64,000 nucleotides of DNA from an uncultured bacterium (GCA_902778895.1 CACYZF010000004.1:195821-259820), one strand, 5' to 3'; positions 34,265 to 43,486 are shown, numbered from the stretch's first letter. Numbers and translations: made by a program. Notes: generated by a model from the sequence alone, not told the origin.

Positions 34265-35941
34265 ATGCAGACAGCCAAGGAATGTTATTTCGACCATCTG
34301 GTCATAGGAAGCGGTCTTGCGGGGCTTTCCACCGCCCTCATGCTCGCGGAACATCACGCCGGATCCATCGGCATCATCACGAAAAGCTCCATCGACGACT
34401 GCAACTCGAAGATGGCGCAGGGCGGCATCGCCTGCGTGACCGACGTCGGCGACACCTTCGAGGAACACCTCGCGGACACGCTGGAGGCCGGGGCGCATCT
34501 GTGTAGCCCGCAGGCCGTCATGGACATCGTGCGGCGCGGCCCGGAGCGCATCAAGTGGCTCATCAACGACATCGGCACGCACTTCACCACGCGTGAAGAG
34601 ATGGGAAAGGCCCCCGCCGAGGCCGGGCACAGCGATTTCGACCTCGGACGCGAGGGCGGCCACCATAAGCGCCGCATCCTCCACGCCGGCGACATCACGG
34701 GCGAGGAGGTCGAACGTTCCCTCATCGCCGCCTGCCGCGCGAACCCGGACATCCACGTGCTCGAATACCATGTGGCGATCGACCTCATCAGCACCTGGCA
34801 CATGGGCTGGATGGGCGAGAACCGCTGCATCGGCGCGTATGCGCTGGACAGCCGGGAGAACGCCGTCGTCGCGATCACCGCCCTCTCCACCACGCTCGCC
34901 ACCGGCGGCTGCGGCAAGGTCTACCTCTACACCAGCAACCCGGACGTCGCCTGCGGCGCGGGCGTCGCCATGGGCTACCGCGCGTTCGCGAAAATCGCGA
35001 ACATGGAGTTCTACCAGTTCCACCCGACCATCCTGTTCCACCCGAAAGTGAAGTCGTTCCTCATCAGCGAGGCGCTCCGCGGCGAGGGCGGCGTGCTGAA
35101 GATTTCCCGCGACGGCGGCGAGCCGGTCGAGTTCATGCAGGACTACCACCCGATGAAGAGCCTCGCGCCCCGCGACGTCGTGGCGCGCGCCATCGACAAC
35201 GAGCTGAAACGGTCCGGCCAGACCTGTGCCTGGCTCGACATGCGGCACCACGACCGCGAGTTCCTGCAGCGCCGCTTCCCGAACATCTTCGCAAAGTGCA
35301 TGGAGGCGAATGTCGACATGTCGCGCGACCTCATCCCCGTGGTCCCGGCCGCACATTTCAGCTGCGGCGGCGTGAAGACGGACGTGAACGGCTACACGGG
35401 CATCCCCGGTCTGTACGCCGTCGGCGAGACCGCCTGCACCGGCCTCCACGGCGCGAACCGTCTGGCCAGCAACAGCCTCCTCGAGGCGCTCGTGGTCCCC
35501 GCGAACGCCGCCGAACACATCATGGCGAACCTCGACGGGCTCCGCAAGGGCCTCGACAACCGCAAGGCCCCGCCGTGGTCCAGCGGCGACGCCACGTCCT
35601 CCGACGAACAGGTCGTAATTACCCACAACTGGGAAGAGATCCGCAGGTTCATGTGGGACTACGTCGGCATCTACCGTACCAACAAGCGCCTTGAACGCGC
35701 CAAGAGCCGCATCGTAAACATCCGCCGCGAGATCGACAAGTACTACTGGGATTTCCACCTCACGAAAGACCTGATCGAACTCCGCAACCTCGCCACCGTC
35801 GCCGAGCTCATCATCGACTCCGCCATGAGCCGCAAGGAAAGCCGCGGCCTCCACTTCAACGCCGACTACCCGGACCGCGACCCGTCGCTCGACGGCGTCG
35901 ACACGATCCTCCAGAAACACTTCTCCCCGATCTCCCGTTAA
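34265..35941 (+). CDS. nadB: L-aspartate oxidase
   Basis: The 558-residue flavoprotein oxidises L-aspartate to iminoaspartate, the first step of de novo NAD synthesis. It opens with the FAD dinucleotide-binding motif LVIGSGLAGLSTAL, followed by KSSIDDCNSKMAQGGIA, GREGGHHKRRILHAGD near residue 135, PTILFHP (substrate site) and TGLHGANRLASNSLLEALV near residue 395, all NadB signatures. It has the C-terminal three-helix domain (residues 440-540). Quinolinate synthase (nadA) and nadC are not in the window. The gene is followed 9 nt later by pcnB. Confidence 0.96.
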   Translation: MQTAKECYFDHLVIGSGLAGLSTALMLAEHHAGSIGIITKSSIDDCNSKMAQGGIACVTDVGDTFEEHLADTLEAGAHLCSPQAVMDIVRRGPERIKWLINDIGTHFTTREEMGKAPAEAGHSDFDLGREGGHHKRRILHAGDITGEEVERSLIAACRANPDIHVLEYHVAIDLISTWHMGWMGENRCIGAYALDSRENAVVAITALSTTLATGGCGKVYLYTSNPDVACGAGVAMGYRAFAKIANMEFYQFHPTILFHPKVKSFLISEALRGEGGVLKISRDGGEPVEFMQDYHPMKSLAPRDVVARAIDNELKRSGQTCAWLDMRHHDREFLQRRFPNIFAKCMEANVDMSRDLIPVVPAAHFSCGGVKTDVNGYTGIPGLYAVGETACTGLHGANRLASNSLLEALVVPANAAEHIMANLDGLRKGLDNRKAPPWSSGDATSSDEQVVITHNWEEIRRFMWDYVGIYRTNKRLERAKSRIVNIRREIDKYYWDFHLTKDLIELRNLATVAELIIDSAMSRKESRGLHFNADYPDRDPSLDGVDTILQKHFSPISR

Positions 35942-35950
35942 TTCCCCCGT

Positions 35951-37294
35951 ATGCCCAAGTCCCTGAAAAACAAAATCGACCCCTATATCATCGACGTCAT
36001 CGGCCGCCTGCGCTCCGCCGGGTTCGAGACCTATCTCGTCGGCGGCGCGGTCCGCGACATCCTGCTCGACCGCGTCCCGAAGGACTACGACGTCTCCACC
36101 GCCGCCACGCCCGAGGAGGTCCGCCGCGTCTTCCGCGACCGCCACACGCTCATCATCGGCAAGCGGTTCCGTCTGGTCCACCTCATCCGCGGACGCGACA
36201 TCACCGAGATCAGCACGTTCCGCAAGCGCCCTGACCAGGAGGATCAGGCCGACCGCCCGAAACGCTGCGAGAACGCCCCGGACAATATGATCTTCCACGA
36301 CAACGCGTTCGGCACCTCGCGCGACGACGCGTTCCGCCGCGATTTCACCGTGAACGCCATCTTCTACGACCCGATCGACGACAAACTGGTCGACCACACC
36401 GGTCTCGGCGTGAGCGACCTCCGCGACGGCATCGTCCGCACCATCGGCGATCCGGCGCTGCGTTTCGAGGAGGATCCGGTCCGCGTGCTCCGCGCGATCA
36501 AGCTGGTCGGCCAGTACGGATTCACGATGGAGCCGGAGACCGGAAAAGCCGTGCGCGCCTCGATCGAACTGATCCTCCACGCTTCGCCGTCGCGCCTCTC
36601 GCTCGAACTCGAGAAGATCCTCCGCAATTCCTACACGGGCGAAATCCTGAAGGCGTTCCACGATTACGGGTTCCTGCGCTACTATTTGCCCGACCTCGAT
36701 GCTGTGTTCGAGACGCCCCAGATGGACTACACGCTGAAGCTTCTGGCGCTCCGCGGCGAACGCATCCGGTCCGGTGTCTTCCGCGCGAGCCTGTCCACAG
36801 CGGTCGCCATGGTCGCCCTGCCGTTTGCCGAACTCGAACTCGGCGGCAGCGAGGAGCCCGGCGGCCTCTGGGATTACTATCTGGGCGTCGAAAGCGACCT
36901 TCGCCACATCATCCTGCGGCTGTTCCATCCGCTCGTGCTGACCCACCGGACCTCGTCCGACGCCGTCAACAATCTCCTCATGCAGCTCCGGTTCAAAACG
37001 CACCGCCGGCTGCATTCCTGCGCCGACCGCAAGGGCTACCCCGGCGCGCGCGAATTCGCCATCATCCAAAACATCGTCGCCTGGCACATCCCCGATTTCG
37101 AGGACAGCTGCCCGCTCCCGGTGCGTTCCTCCGGCGCGCCGAACAAGAAACGCCGTCGCGGGCATCGCGGAGGGCGTCGCGGCGGAAACGGCAACGGTGA
37201 CAATCCGGCTCAGGATGCGCAGACCGTGCACGCCGCCGCGCAGGCGGCGGAATCCGAACCGGCAAACGAATCAGAAAGGGACTTCAACGCATGA
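35951..37294 (+). CDS. pcnB: Poly(A) polymerase / CCA-adding-type tRNA nucleotidyltransferase (PcnB-like)
   Basis: This 447-residue class II nucleotidyltransferase has YLVGGAVRDILLDRVPKDYDV (the G-G...D-x-D motif; Asp pair near residue 50), IGKRFRLVHLIRGRDITEISTFR, RRDFTVNAIFYDP and EEDPVRVLRAIKLVGQYGF in family order. The order and spacing resemble PcnB more than Cca, and the C-terminal basic/Gly tail (KKRRRGHRGGRRGG) fits poly(A) polymerase. However class II enzymes with these motifs can also be CCA-adding, so the activity is not settled. The genome must have CCA-adding activity because the tRNA-Lys gene lacks CCA. It overlaps the next gene by 4 nt (ATGA). Confidence 0.85.
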   Translation: MPKSLKNKIDPYIIDVIGRLRSAGFETYLVGGAVRDILLDRVPKDYDVSTAATPEEVRRVFRDRHTLIIGKRFRLVHLIRGRDITEISTFRKRPDQEDQADRPKRCENAPDNMIFHDNAFGTSRDDAFRRDFTVNAIFYDPIDDKLVDHTGLGVSDLRDGIVRTIGDPALRFEEDPVRVLRAIKLVGQYGFTMEPETGKAVRASIELILHASPSRLSLELEKILRNSYTGEILKAFHDYGFLRYYLPDLDAVFETPQMDYTLKLLALRGERIRSGVFRASLSTAVAMVALPFAELELGGSEEPGGLWDYYLGVESDLRHIILRLFHPLVLTHRTSSDAVNNLLMQLRFKTHRRLHSCADRKGYPGAREFAIIQNIVAWHIPDFEDSCPLPVRSSGAPNKKRRRGHRGGRRGGNGNGDNPAQDAQTVHAAAQAAESEPANESERDFNA

Positions 37295-38415
37295 AACACG
37301 CATTCTTCACAGCCGTGCTCGCCGGACTTCTTCTGGCGTCCGCATCGGTTCTTCCCGCCGCGGAAGTCGGCGGCATCGTGACTCCGGCCAAGGACATCGG
37401 CAAACTCCAGCTTGTGACCGGGACCGTCCCGAAACCCGCGGCTTCGCTTCAGGTGTTCCTGTTCTTCGATCCCGCGCTGCCCGGCGCGAAGGACGTCCTG
37501 CGCATGGTCGATTCCATCTACGAGCAGTCGCTCGAAAACAAGGAGAACCCCGCCTCGTTCTATGCGATTTCCCGTTCGGGCAAGACCCGCACCGCCGCGC
37601 TGGAGCTTTCCAAGTTCCACATGCCCGTCTACGGCGACGACCACGGCGACGTCTACCCCGAATTCGCCGGGACCGAGGTCGTCATCCCGTTCGTCATCGT
37701 GGCGGACGACGGCAAGATCGTGTGGAAGGGCGTGCCGCAGGAACTCGAAACCGTGATCCGCGACCTCCAGTCCGGCAAGTTCAGTTTCGATTCCCAGCTG
37801 AAGCTTGAGGTCATGCACAAGGACCTGCAGAACGCGATCCAGACCGGGCTGCCCTCCGTCATCATCGCCACCGCCGACAAGATCCTCGCGCTGCGTCCCG
37901 ACGACCAGATCGCGATCCAGGCGAAGCTGTTCGTCTACGAGAGCACAGGTCGCGTGCGCGAAAACAATGCCGCCGTGCAGTCCATTGCCGCGAAGGTGAA
38001 GGACAACGCGGACGTGCGTCTGCTTCTGCTCGGCTACTACGAACGCACCGGCGAGATGGAGAAGTTTTCCGCCGGGCTCAAGGAGGCGTTCAGGGATTTC
38101 TCCGGCTCCCCGACCGCGCTGTCCCGCCTGCTCGCGTACTCGTTCGAACAGACCCCGTTCGGCTGGCTTCCCGTGCAGGACGTTGTGTCCGCCGCCGCGG
38201 CCGTGAAGAAAGCCTACGCGGGCACGGGCGGTTCCAGCGAGGCGTTCTCCTGCGAGTTCTCCGCGCGCGCCTCCTACCTCGCGCTGGACATCGACACGGC
38301 CATCGCCGACCAGACGCGCGCCGTGGAGCTCTTCAACGGGACCGAATTCCTTTCCGAGGCGAAGCAGACCCTTGCTTTCTACCAGAGCGTGAAGGCGCTG
38401 AAGGCGAATCCCTGA
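37291..38415 (+). CDS. Secreted thioredoxin-fold-like protein without CxxC
   Basis: The 374-residue protein has a signal peptide, MKHAFFTAVLAGLLLASASV, with cleavage near LPAAE. Residues 50-160 look like a thioredoxin fold by secondary structure: LQVFLFFDPALPGAKD, FYAISRSGKT, VIPFVIVADDGKIVWKG. The redox CxxC motif is missing and there are no cysteines in that region, so it is probably a non-redox thioredoxin-like domain. From residue 170 it is helical with TPR-like alternation (NAIQTGLPSVIIATADKILAL, VRLLLLGYYERTGEMEKF). Translation is coupled to pcnB by ATGA. Its function is unknown. Confidence 0.6.
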   Translation: MKHAFFTAVLAGLLLASASVLPAAEVGGIVTPAKDIGKLQLVTGTVPKPAASLQVFLFFDPALPGAKDVLRMVDSIYEQSLENKENPASFYAISRSGKTRTAALELSKFHMPVYGDDHGDVYPEFAGTEVVIPFVIVADDGKIVWKGVPQELETVIRDLQSGKFSFDSQLKLEVMHKDLQNAIQTGLPSVIIATADKILALRPDDQIAIQAKLFVYESTGRVRENNAAVQSIAAKVKDNADVRLLLLGYYERTGEMEKFSAGLKEAFRDFSGSPTALSRLLAYSFEQTPFGWLPVQDVVSAAAAVKKAYAGTGGSSEAFSCEFSARASYLALDIDTAIADQTRAVELFNGTEFLSEAKQTLAFYQSVKALKANP

Positions 38416-38422
38416 CCGCCGT

Positions 38423-39238
38423 ATGAGCACGAAGTTCGTCCTTTTCTCCGACATCCACGAACACGCGGTCTTCTCGTCGCGCGCTCTGTTCGACAAACGT
38501 TTCTTCGGGCTCATGAATTCCACGTTCTGCCGGCACGGCGGCTACCGCATGGAACGCGTCGACGCCGCGGTCCGCACGATCCTGGATTCCCTGCGGCCCG
38601 ACCTCGTGATCTTCACGGGCGACGCCGTCAGCACGTCCGATCCGCGCGAATTCGAGGCGGCGCTGAACCAGCTCCGTCCGCTGATCGATTCCGGCATGCC
38701 CATTCTTTTTTCGCCCGGCAACCACGACCGCTATGTGCGCGACCGCGCCTGCCGCGAGGCGTTCGAACACTTCCGTGCCGAGCTCACGAAACACTGTCCC
38801 ATGACGTTTCCCGGCGTCTATGAAACGCCCGATCTGCGTTTCGCCGTGATCGACTGCGCCCGCCCGTTCACCCCCGTGCTGTCCTGCGGCGAGATGACGC
38901 CGGAGACGGCGGACTTCCTCGAACGCGAGGCGGCGAAGGACGATCCGCGTCCGCTGGTCTGCGTGGGGCATTTCCCGCTGCATGGAAATGAAAAATGGAA
39001 GTCGTTCCGGCATCGTCTGATCAACTATGAGCGTGCCGAAGCGCTGCTGAACGCAGGAAAGATCGCGCTGTCCGTGGCGGGGCATATTCATGTGCCGTTC
39101 CAGCGCCTCGACGCGCGCGGCTACGGCGAATTAGTCGTGGGTTCACTCACGAAAAAGGACATCCTGCGTGAGATCACGTTCGACGGCGGCGTCTTCACTG
39201 TCCGCGACCTGACCTCCGACAACACGCCGCGGGCCTGA
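38423..39238 (+). CDS. Calcineurin-like metallophosphoesterase
   Basis: The 271-residue protein carries the five metallophosphoesterase motifs: LFSDIHEH (D-x-H), IFTGDAVS (GD), FSPGNHDRY (GNHD), VGHFPLHG (GH) and VAGHIHVPF (GHxH). These form the dinuclear metal site. It lacks a signal peptide, so it is cytoplasmic or peripheral. The substrate is not evident; relatives include UDP-2,3-diacylglucosamine hydrolase LpxH and cAMP phosphodiesterase CpdA, but no LpxH-specific block was seen. It is 7 nt downstream of the thioredoxin-like gene and converges with the methyltransferase gene. Confidence 0.88.
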   Translation: MSTKFVLFSDIHEHAVFSSRALFDKRFFGLMNSTFCRHGGYRMERVDAAVRTILDSLRPDLVIFTGDAVSTSDPREFEAALNQLRPLIDSGMPILFSPGNHDRYVRDRACREAFEHFRAELTKHCPMTFPGVYETPDLRFAVIDCARPFTPVLSCGEMTPETADFLEREAAKDDPRPLVCVGHFPLHGNEKWKSFRHRLINYERAEALLNAGKIALSVAGHIHVPFQRLDARGYGELVVGSLTKKDILREITFDGGVFTVRDLTSDNTPRA

Positions 39239-39240
39239 TT

Positions 39241-40191
39241 TCATTCTCCGCGTTTGGGGGCCGTATTCCTTTCCCAGAAGACGCCGTCCTCATAGCCCTG
39301 GATCGTCTTGTCCGCGTCCGCACGGTGGAGGCGTTCGAGCGCGAGACAGCAGTAATCGGGATCCTGTTCGATGGCGGTGAACGTGCGTCCGAGCTTCTTC
39401 GCCGTAACGGCGGTCGTGCCGCTGCCGGAGAACGGATCGAACACGATGTCGCCGGGGTCGGTCGAGGCGAGGATGAGCTTCGCGATCAGCTTTTCGGGCT
39501 TCTGCGCCGGGTGGTCGGTGTTTTCCGGCATGGACCAGAACGGCACCGAGACGTCGTCCCAGAAATTCGAGGCTCCGGTGAGGCGGAATCTTCCACCGTC
39601 CTCCTCGGACCAGTCCTTCGGGCGGCCGTTCTCGCGGTACGGCGCTAACACTTTGCGTTTCATGCGCACGGCATCAGCGTGGAAGACGGCGGCGTCCTCC
39701 GGCGGTGCGACGGCGTACCAGATGTCCTCGCAGGCGTTTTTCCAGTTCGATTCCGCGGCGCGCCCCTTCTCTCGCTGCCAGGTGATGCGGTTCCGCACGA
39801 TGAAGTGTTGACGCAGGATTTCGAAGCACGCGGCGGTGCATCTCCAGTCGCAGCACAGATACACCGCGCCGCCGGGCCGGACCAGACGCTTCACGAGCGG
39901 CATCCAGCCCGCCAGATAGTCGCGGTAGGCGTCCTCCGAACGGCTCCGGAAGGTCGAGTTGTTGTAGGTCTTCGTGAGGTTGTACGGCGGGTCGAGCAGC
40001 GCCATCGCGGCGAATCCGTCCGGCAGATGCGGCATGACAGCCGTGCAGTCGCCCTGGAATACGCGGTTCGCGGCCTCGTCCGGGGACAATGCGGCATCCG
40101 GCGCGGGCGAGATTTCCCGCGCCAGAACCTTTTTCCGGGCATCGTCGAGCACGATCGTACGGTTATTTTTCGCGCGGACTTTTCCGGCCAT
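39241..40191 (-). CDS. Site-specific DNA methyltransferase (beta class, N6-adenine or N4-cytosine)
   Basis: This 316-residue enzyme has the order of motifs of a beta-class methyltransferase: motif IV DPPYNLTKTYNN near residue 67, preceded by FQGDCTAVMPHLPDG, a central target-recognition part, and motif I FDPFSGSGTTAVTAKKLGR near residue 260 close to the C-terminus. DPPY fits N6-adenine, but N4-cytosine cannot be ruled out. No restriction endonuclease is adjacent, so it is an orphan methyltransferase. ATG 40191 is the first Met of the homologous region; the open frame continues upstream inside GH35 but is antisense to nothing real. It lies 2 nt after the GH35 stop, so it may be co-transcribed. 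Confidence 0.9.
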   Translation of the reverse strand: MAGKVRAKNNRTIVLDDARKKVLAREISPAPDAALSPDEAANRVFQGDCTAVMPHLPDGFAAMALLDPPYNLTKTYNNSTFRSRSEDAYRDYLAGWMPLVKRLVRPGGAVYLCCDWRCTAACFEILRQHFIVRNRITWQREKGRAAESNWKNACEDIWYAVAPPEDAAVFHADAVRMKRKVLAPYRENGRPKDWSEEDGGRFRLTGASNFWDDVSVPFWSMPENTDHPAQKPEKLIAKLILASTDPGDIVFDPFSGSGTTAVTAKKLGRTFTAIEQDPDYCCLALERLHRADADKTIQGYEDGVFWERNTAPKRGE

Positions 40192-40193
40192 GG

Positions 40194-42605
40194 TCAGAAC
40201 TTGAACGGCGTTTCCTTCACGAAGAAGCGGAAGTCCTTGATGCGGCCGTTGGAATTGCGGTCGGTGCGCGGCAGGATGCGGAACCCGCCGACGGTCTGCG
40301 ATTCGCCCATGTCGATCACGACCGTGTGCGGCAGCGGCGTCTGCTTCGTGCTCCATTCGGAGTGCCAGAACGTGGATTCCTGCTGGTCGATCAGTTTCTC
40401 CGCGCCGTTGTTCTCGCGGTCGGTCTCCTCGCTGTCGGCGTAGACGATGCTCCAGCCGATGCGGCTGAGGTCCCTGCCTTCGGCGTCGGTCGCGATGAGC
40501 TCGGCGGCGGACGTCATGGTCGTGCTGCCGCCCTGTTCGCTGAGCGCTTCGAGGCAGATGTAACGTCCCCGGACCGGCTTGTCGAACTTGACGGCCTGCC
40601 AGCCGGCGGTGTTCGGGAGCGTGCCTTTGATCGCGGGCGTCTCGCCGGAGAGGTCGAGTTCCTGTCCGGGCTTGCGGTGCTTCAGCGAGAGATCGGACTG
40701 GATCCGGTCGAGCACGGGCTTCTTCACGCCGCGGAATTCGGGCGTGTCCGTGGGCATGGTGTCGAGGATGATGACCTCGTTGTCGCCTTTCTTCAGCCAG
40801 CAGCCGGGCAGGAACAGCGTCTGCTGCGGCCCGATCTTCCAGTAACGGCCGAGGTTGTGGCCGTTGACCCAGACCATGCCCTTGCCGAACTTCGACATGT
40901 CGAGGAACGTGTCGCCGACGGCGTCGAGCTTGATGAAGGTCTTGTACAGCATGGGAGCTTTCTCGTACTGGACGCCCAGGGGCGGGACAGCCGCGCTGAC
41001 GGGAGTGAAGTAGTTGGAGTTTGTGACGATTTTTTGCATGAAATCGTAGTCGAACGGAATGCGGAAGACTTGCCAGCCGCACAGGGCGGTCGCCTTGCCG
41101 TCGGCGTCGATCACTTCCACGGACTTCGTGATGCCCTTGCGATCGATGATCGCCTCGCCGTAGTTCACGCGGCCGTTGTTGTCGACCAGAATGTCGAGCC
41201 GCACGTCCTTGTCGAACGCCGGCAGCTTCACGGTGTTCTGGTTCAGGCGGCGGTCGAGGATGTTCTTCAGCGGCTTGCCGTCGAGGAAGAAATGCGCGAT
41301 GTCGTGAAGCTCGGTCAGCTTCAGCTGCTGTCCGGATGCGGACGCCGGGAGCGTGGTACGGTACAGGATCATGCCGTAGCCGAGGTCGAATTCCTCCATC
41401 GGCTTGATCTCTTCGGATTCGACGGCTTTCCCCAGACCGGAGAAGAGCGGCGCAGGCCGGCCCGCGCCCACGTTCTGCGCCGGGATCTCGATGAGCGGCT
41501 TCGGTTCGGGGACATCCGCCAGTGTCTCGCCGTCGTTCAGGTAGTTCTTCAGCAGGTCGCGCACGGCGAAGAACTTGTCGGTGGTCCAGCCCGCCTCGGT
41601 GATCGGCGCGTTGTAGTCGTAGGACGCCACCATGGACGAATACGGCGGCGCGTTGGCTCCGCCCCACTGCCCGAACGTGGTCCCGCCGTGCGCCATGTAC
41701 AGGCTGAACGAGATGTTGCGGTCCAGCATGTCCTTCAGGCTGCCGATGAACGTTTCCACGCCGCGCGTCTCGTGCGGCTTGCCCCAGTGGTCGAACCAGC
41801 CGGTCCAGTATTCGCTGCACATGAGCGGGTTGTTCGGGAACTGGCGTTTCAGGTTGCGGAACTCGTTGTCGACGTTCGACCCGGCGCCGAAGTTGATGCA
41901 CGGGACCACGCCGTCGACCTTGTAGTTGTTGAAGTTGGAGCCCCAGTCGCAGCGCATGAGCGTGACCTTGTCGAATCCGGCGTCGCGGAGCGTATCGCGC
42001 ACGCCCTCCATGTAGCTGCCGTCGTTCCCGAAGCACGCGTATTCATTCTCCACCTGCACCAGGATGATCGGGCCGCCGTTCTGGATCTGGTAGGGCGCGA
42101 GCCGTTTCCCGACCTCGGTCAGCCATTCCTTCGTCTGCTCCTTGAAGAGCTCGTCCTTGAACGTGCGGATCTTCAGGTCGTCCTTCTTCAGCAGCCACCA
42201 GGGCAGGCCGCCCATTTCCCACTCGGCGCAGGAGTACGGGCCGGGCCGCAGGATGCAGTACATGCCGTTCTCCTGGATCAGCTTCACGAACTCGACGATG
42301 TCTTTTTCGCCGCTGAAGTCGAACTTGTCCTTCTCCATCTCGTGGTAGTTCCAGAAGAGATAGATGCAGATGGTGTTCATCCCGAGCGCCTTCGTCATCT
42401 TGATCCGGTGGTCCCAGTACTCGCGCGGGATGCGCGAATAGTGCAGCTCGCCGGCGCGGACCAGGAACGGCTTCCCGTCCAGCAGGAATGCTTTGTCGCC
42501 CGCTTCGAATTGGTGCGGCCCGGGCGTCGCGGCGCAGGCGGTGAGGAACGGTGCGGCCATTCCGGCGCAGCAGAAAAGAGTCTTCAACATGGTCTTCAGC
42601 TTCAT
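40194..42605 (-). CDS. GH35 beta-galactosidase with C-terminal carbohydrate-binding module
   Basis: The 803-residue protein starts with a lipoprotein-like signal peptide (MKLKTMLKTLFCCAGMAAPF, then LTAC). Residues 30-370 form a GH35 barrel: LVRAGELHYSRIPREYW, YLFWNYHEMEKDKFDFSG, LRPGPYSCAEWEMGGLPWW, acid/base Glu in VQVENEYACFG, and nucleophile Glu in MCSEYWTGWFDHWG. A jelly-roll follows at residues 450-640 and a discoidin-like CBM32 at about 675-803 (ESTFWHSEWSTKQTPLPHTVVIDMG). It removes terminal beta-galactose, probably from galactan or host/algal glycans outside the cell. ATG 42605 is chosen because AGGAA precedes it and the longer frame lacks a signal peptide. A promoter lies 100 nt upstream. 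Confidence 0.93.
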   Translation of the reverse strand: MKLKTMLKTLFCCAGMAAPFLTACAATPGPHQFEAGDKAFLLDGKPFLVRAGELHYSRIPREYWDHRIKMTKALGMNTICIYLFWNYHEMEKDKFDFSGEKDIVEFVKLIQENGMYCILRPGPYSCAEWEMGGLPWWLLKKDDLKIRTFKDELFKEQTKEWLTEVGKRLAPYQIQNGGPIILVQVENEYACFGNDGSYMEGVRDTLRDAGFDKVTLMRCDWGSNFNNYKVDGVVPCINFGAGSNVDNEFRNLKRQFPNNPLMCSEYWTGWFDHWGKPHETRGVETFIGSLKDMLDRNISFSLYMAHGGTTFGQWGGANAPPYSSMVASYDYNAPITEAGWTTDKFFAVRDLLKNYLNDGETLADVPEPKPLIEIPAQNVGAGRPAPLFSGLGKAVESEEIKPMEEFDLGYGMILYRTTLPASASGQQLKLTELHDIAHFFLDGKPLKNILDRRLNQNTVKLPAFDKDVRLDILVDNNGRVNYGEAIIDRKGITKSVEVIDADGKATALCGWQVFRIPFDYDFMQKIVTNSNYFTPVSAAVPPLGVQYEKAPMLYKTFIKLDAVGDTFLDMSKFGKGMVWVNGHNLGRYWKIGPQQTLFLPGCWLKKGDNEVIILDTMPTDTPEFRGVKKPVLDRIQSDLSLKHRKPGQELDLSGETPAIKGTLPNTAGWQAVKFDKPVRGRYICLEALSEQGGSTTMTSAAELIATDAEGRDLSRIGWSIVYADSEETDRENNGAEKLIDQQESTFWHSEWSTKQTPLPHTVVIDMGESQTVGGFRILPRTDRNSNGRIKDFRFFVKETPFKF

Positions 42606-42707
42606 GGTTGTGGGGTTCCTGTCGGGGTGAGGTGAAAGATCATGCGCTCCGGCGTGCATGGACTCGCGAGGCGTACTCGTCCGGGCGCGTATGCGTTTTC
42701 TACAGCT

Positions 42708-42735
42708 AATATACATGCCCGGAACGTGTTTTCAA
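42708..42735 (-). promoter_or_regulatory. Promoter of the GH35 gene, TTGAAA-N16-TATATT
   Basis: Read on the minus strand, TTGAAA covers 42735-42730 and TATATT 42713-42708, with the GH35 ATG about 100 nt further down. The 5' leader shows no extra structure. Confidence 0.65.
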
Positions 42736-42800
42736 ACATGTTTTTGTCGAAAAATCGGGAAAAAAACGACGATCCGAATCATCCGTCCGGGCGGTTGTCG

Positions 42801-43217
42801 TTATGAAAGGTCCTTCAGACCGAGGAATGCCGCGGGCGATAGGACCGGAATGCTGTCCTGCGGGAAGTCTTTGGCGTTGCGCGTGATGATATAATCGGCG
42901 GCGCAGGATACGGCGGAGAAGAACTGGATGGAGTCCTCGAAATCCGGCAGTTTCGCCGCGATCGCCCGACCGATGATGTCCTGCGTCAACGGAAATACCG
43001 AGAAATTGACGTTCATCACTTCCACGGTCCTCTGCGCCGCCTCTTTCCCGGCGTATTTGCGCACGATATAGAAAACGTTGTTGAAGCTGATCGCGGAAAT
43101 GACCGCTTCCAGTCGTCCGCATTCCGCCAGCCGCCACACTTTGGACGATGGCTCGGAGAACGGCTTCCGGTCCAGCAGGACATCCAGCAGGATATTGGTA
43201 TCAAGAAAGACCTTCAT
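42801..43217 (-). CDS. PIN-domain toxin of a type II toxin-antitoxin pair
   Basis: The 138-residue protein is a PIN-fold RNase: acidic metal ligands are visible in FLDTNILLDVLL near residue 4 (Asp), DFEDSIQFFSA near residue 90 (Glu/Asp) and ADYIITRNAKDFP near 107 (Asp). Such toxins cleave tRNA or rRNA and are neutralised by the upstream partner. ATG 43217 overlaps the antitoxin stop by 4 nt (ATGA), the normal coupling for this arrangement. The longer reading frame from 43274 lies in the antitoxin and is not used. The last 35 residues are helical. Confidence 0.9.
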   Translation of the reverse strand: MKVFLDTNILLDVLLDRKPFSEPSSKVWRLAECGRLEAVISAISFNNVFYIVRKYAGKEAAQRTVEVMNVNFSVFPLTQDIIGRAIAAKLPDFEDSIQFFSAVSCAADYIITRNAKDFPQDSIPVLSPAAFLGLKDLS

Positions 43218-43477
43218 GACTTCAGCCCGTATTTTTCGCTGAAAATATCCTCCATCTCTTTCTTGTAATCCCAATCCTCGGGGACTTTGACGATCCCGAT
43301 CAGAGACTCGGTCAGAGGTCCCGCCGGAATCTCTTTCTGTTTGTTTTTCTGCCTGTTTCTGGAAAGGATGAACGAGGAGAACATCTGTGTGATGCTGGTG
43401 TTGTCCTCCTTCGCCATCTCGCGGGCGAGTTCGATTACTTCTTTTGTCGGACGCAGGGTCAGTTTTGCCGTTTCCAT
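43214..43477 (-). CDS. Ribbon-helix-helix antitoxin (DUF6364-like)
   Basis: The 87-residue protein begins METAKLTLRPTKEVIELARE, a ribbon-helix-helix DNA-binding start (strand KLTLRP, then two helices), resembling the DUF6364/VapB-like antitoxins of PIN toxins. The C-terminal part (PEDWDYKKEMEDIFSEKYG) would wrap the toxin. AAGGAGG precedes ATG 43477. A palindrome flanks the promoter region upstream, so autoregulation of the operon is likely. It is translationally coupled to the toxin. Confidence 0.8.
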   Translation of the reverse strand: METAKLTLRPTKEVIELAREMAKEDNTSITQMFSSFILSRNRQKNKQKEIPAGPLTESLIGIVKVPEDWDYKKEMEDIFSEKYGLKS

Positions 43478-43486
43478 AAAACCTCC

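Noticed and set aside
39241..42036. A 931-residue frame that appears to fuse the methyltransferase with the beta-galactosidase region
   Set aside because: The upstream two-thirds reads a non-coding frame inside GH35, giving Arg/His-rich nonsense. The methyltransferase begins with its own ATG at 40191, 2 nt after the GH35 stop.
39241..42605. A restriction-modification system
   Set aside because: A methyltransferase is present but no endonuclease, specificity subunit or Vsr-like gene lies beside it in the window.
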